From Pseudorhodoplanes sinuspersici (lineage in GTDB: Bacteria > Pseudomonadota > Alphaproteobacteria > Rhizobiales > Xanthobacteraceae), in the NCBI RefSeq assembly GCF_002119765.1, contig NZ_CP021112.1, positions 2,412,501 through 2,476,500 of the forward strand: 64,000 nt of DNA. Reading direction: 5' to 3'. How positions within the stretch are numbered: position 1 is the stretch's first letter; every line of letters begins with the position of its first letter. A program made the translations under genes and the position numbers. This document shows, one piece after another, positions 62,254-64,000 of the stretch. The notes under the pieces were generated by a model. That model ran no database searches and had not been told where the DNA came from. It was given only the letters and a program-made list of their open reading frames with translations.

Positions 62254-63003
62254 ATGAAGATTCTGGTGCCCGTCAAACGGGTTATCGATTACAACGTCAA
62301 GGTGCGGGTCAAATCGGACGGTTCCGGGGTCGAACTCGCCAACGTCAAGATGTCGATGAACCCGTTCGACGAGATCGCGGTGGAAGAGGCGATCCGTCAG
62401 AAGGAAGCGGGCAAAGCCACTGAGATCGTGGCGATTTCGATCGGACCGGCCCAGGCCTCCGAGACCATCCGCACCGCCCTGGCGATGGGCGCCGACCGCG
62501 GCATCCTGGTCAAGGTCGATGCCATGCCGGAGCCGCTGGCGATCGCGAAAATCCTCAAAGGTATCGTTGAGGCCGAGCAGCCTGGCCTCGTGATCATGGG
62601 CAAGCAGGCGATCGATGACGATTCGAACCAGACCGGCCAGATGCTGGCGGCGCTGCTCGGCTGGCCGCAGGGCACCTTTGCCTCCAAGCTGGTGATCGAA
62701 GGGGATAGCGTCGCCGTGACCCGCGAAGTCGATGGCGGCTTGCAGACGGTGAAGCTGAAAAGCCCGGCGATCGTGACGACCGATCTGCGGCTCAACGAGC
62801 CGCGCTATGCCAGCCTGCCGAACATCATGAAGGCGAAGAAGAAGCCGATCGATGAGAAAACGCCAGGCGATTACGGCGTCGATGTGAAGCCGCGGCTTGA
62901 GATCCTGAAAACGGTTGAGCCCGGCGGCCGCAAGTCGGGCGTGAAGGTGGCAACGGTGGCTGAATTGGTCGAGAAGCTGAAGAACGAAGCGGGAGTGCTT
63001 TAG
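62254..63003 (+). CDS. etfB: Electron transfer flavoprotein beta subunit
   Basis: 249 residues with the EtfB signature ([55 protein letters not shown]). It binds AMP and forms the ETF dimer with EtfA. The etfA ATG follows immediately after its TAG stop (63004). ETF takes electrons from Mcd and other acyl-CoA dehydrogenases to ETF-quinone oxidoreductase. Confidence 0.95.
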   Translation: MKILVPVKRVIDYNVKVRVKSDGSGVELANVKMSMNPFDEIAVEEAIRQKEAGKATEIVAISIGPAQASETIRTALAMGADRGILVKVDAMPEPLAIAKILKGIVEAEQPGLVIMGKQAIDDDSNQTGQMLAALLGWPQGTFASKLVIEGDSVAVTREVDGGLQTVKLKSPAIVTTDLRLNEPRYASLPNIMKAKKKPIDEKTPGDYGVDVKPRLEILKTVEPGGRKSGVKVATVAELVEKLKNEAGVL

Positions 63004-63948
63004 ATGACGACGCTGCTTCTTGCCAAACATGACAACAAGTCTCTGAAGGACTCGACGCAAAAGGCACTGACGGCCGCCAAGGCGCTCGGTGGCGAGGTCC
63101 ATGTCCTGGTTGCCGGCAAGGACTGCCGCGGCGTTGCCGAGGAAGCAGCGAAGCTCGACGGCGTCGCCAAGGTGCTGCTGGCGGAGAGTGACACGCTTGA
63201 GCATCGGCTTGCCGAACCGCTGGCGGCGCTGATCGTGTCGCTTGCAGGCAATTACGACGCGCTGGTCGCGCCCGCGACGACAACTGGTAAGAATGTGATG
63301 CCGCGCGTCGCCGCCTTGCTCGACGTGATGCAGATTTCCGACATCACCAAGGTGGTCGCGCCGGACACCTTCGAGCGTCCGATCTATGCCGGCAATGCGA
63401 TCCAGACCGTGAAATCGACCGACAAGAAGAAGGTCATCACGGTGCGCACCTCGACCTTCCAGGCGTCCGGCGAGGGCGGCTCGGCCCCGATCGAGACGGT
63501 TCCGGTCCCGGCCGATCCGGCCATTTCCAGCTTCGTCGGCGAGGAATTGTCAAAATCGGACCGGCCGGAGCTGACCTCCGCGAAGATCATCATCTCCGGC
63601 GGCCGGGCGATGCAGAACCGCGAAAATTTCACAAAATATATCGAGCCGGTGGCCGACAAGCTTGGCGCGGCGATGGGCGCTTCGCGCGCGGCGGTGGACG
63701 CCGGCTACGCGCCGAACGACTGGCAGGTCGGCCAGACCGGTAAGGTGGTGGCGCCGGAGCTCTATATCGCGGTCGGCATTTCCGGCGCGATCCAGCATCT
63801 CGCCGGCATGAAGGACTCCAAGGTCATCGTGGCGATCAACAAGGACGAGGAGGCGCCGATCTTCCAGGTCGCCGATTACGGCCTGGTTGCGGATCTCTAC
63901 CAGGCCTTGCCGGAGCTCGACGCCGAGCTTGGCAAGATCAAGCGTTAA
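63004..63948 (+). CDS. etfA: Electron transfer flavoprotein alpha subunit
   Basis: 314 residues. The FAD-binding C-terminal domain is clear: [72 protein letters not shown]. Direct partner of EtfB. Only about 50 bases follow, without a recognised gene. Confidence 0.95.
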   Translation: MTTLLLAKHDNKSLKDSTQKALTAAKALGGEVHVLVAGKDCRGVAEEAAKLDGVAKVLLAESDTLEHRLAEPLAALIVSLAGNYDALVAPATTTGKNVMPRVAALLDVMQISDITKVVAPDTFERPIYAGNAIQTVKSTDKKKVITVRTSTFQASGEGGSAPIETVPVPADPAISSFVGEELSKSDRPELTSAKIIISGGRAMQNRENFTKYIEPVADKLGAAMGASRAAVDAGYAPNDWQVGQTGKVVAPELYIAVGISGAIQHLAGMKDSKVIVAINKDEEAPIFQVADYGLVADLYQALPELDAELGKIKR

Positions 63949-64000
63949 CGGACCTGAGGTTTAATATCGCGGCCGGTGGTAACACGCTCAGGATCAGCGT

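Noticed and set aside
1-64000. CRISPR arrays and insertion sequences
   Set aside because: No regularly spaced direct repeats and no transposase gene were seen in the window.

Overview
This window looks like an alphaproteobacterial chromosome of the Hyphomicrobiales (Bradyrhizobiaceae/Xanthobacteraceae type). The signs are high GC with many ATGA-type overlaps, orphan Bug/TctC binding proteins, the ethylmalonyl-CoA pathway genes (ecm/meaA, ccr, mcd), a twin-TM protein, cobalamin adenosyltransferase and etfBA run, GluQ, and typical rhizobial palindromic repeats. This is inference from gene content; no 16S gene is present.

Positions 1 to about 23,316 are one integrated element. The window opens inside the C-terminus of a tyrosine integrase, and the region ends at a 50-bp 3' fragment of tRNA-Phe(GAA) (23267-23316). 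That is the usual footprint of integration into a tRNA gene, so the intact tRNA-Phe should lie just left of the window. The element carries small AlpA-like and unknown genes, a large primase-polymerase/helicase protein (about 1.2-4.35 kb), a membrane-anchored lipase-like hydrolase, and a small phage-like operon ending in an orphan tail tape-measure protein.

The right half of the element (11.4-22.9 kb) is a defence island. (1) A 1636-residue SF1 helicase carries a Vsr/DUF559-like nuclease and a GreA/GreB C-terminal-like domain. (2) A Pycsar pair on the minus strand consists of a membrane effector (PycTM) followed by a class III pyrimidine-type cyclase (PycC). (3) Divergent from it is a plus-strand operon: a protein with two cyclase-like domains and a flexible C-terminal tail, an E2-E1 (Cap2-like) protein and a JAB/JAMM peptidase (Cap3-like). 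A cyclic-nucleotide-binding-TIR effector (PycTIR/Cap12-like) converges on that operon and shares a CTAG double stop with it. Module 3 resembles type II CBASS with the CD-NTase replaced by a class III cyclase and the effector taken from Pycsar. It is the best candidate for an undescribed system here.

From 23.3 kb onward the DNA looks like core chromosome. It holds a Bug protein, sulfatase and MarR unit; an Lrp regulator divergent from an indolepyruvate:ferredoxin oxidoreductase; an IclR pseudogene; a two-component system; a dadA-hyuA-hyuB-Bug operon; HNH nuclease, esterase, DNA glycosylase, gluQ and a soluble histidine kinase; an ECF sigma/anti-sigma/periplasmic sensor unit; and a four-gene acyltransferase, ACP, acyl ligase and PLP decarboxylase operon. 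From 47 to 64 kb the ethylmalonyl-CoA enzymes Ecm, Ccr and Mcd occur together with the corrinoid adenosyltransferase (Ecm cofactor) and EtfBA (Mcd electron acceptor), interspersed with a MeaA-adjacent stress protein, YihY, a chemoreceptor and a baeRF protein.
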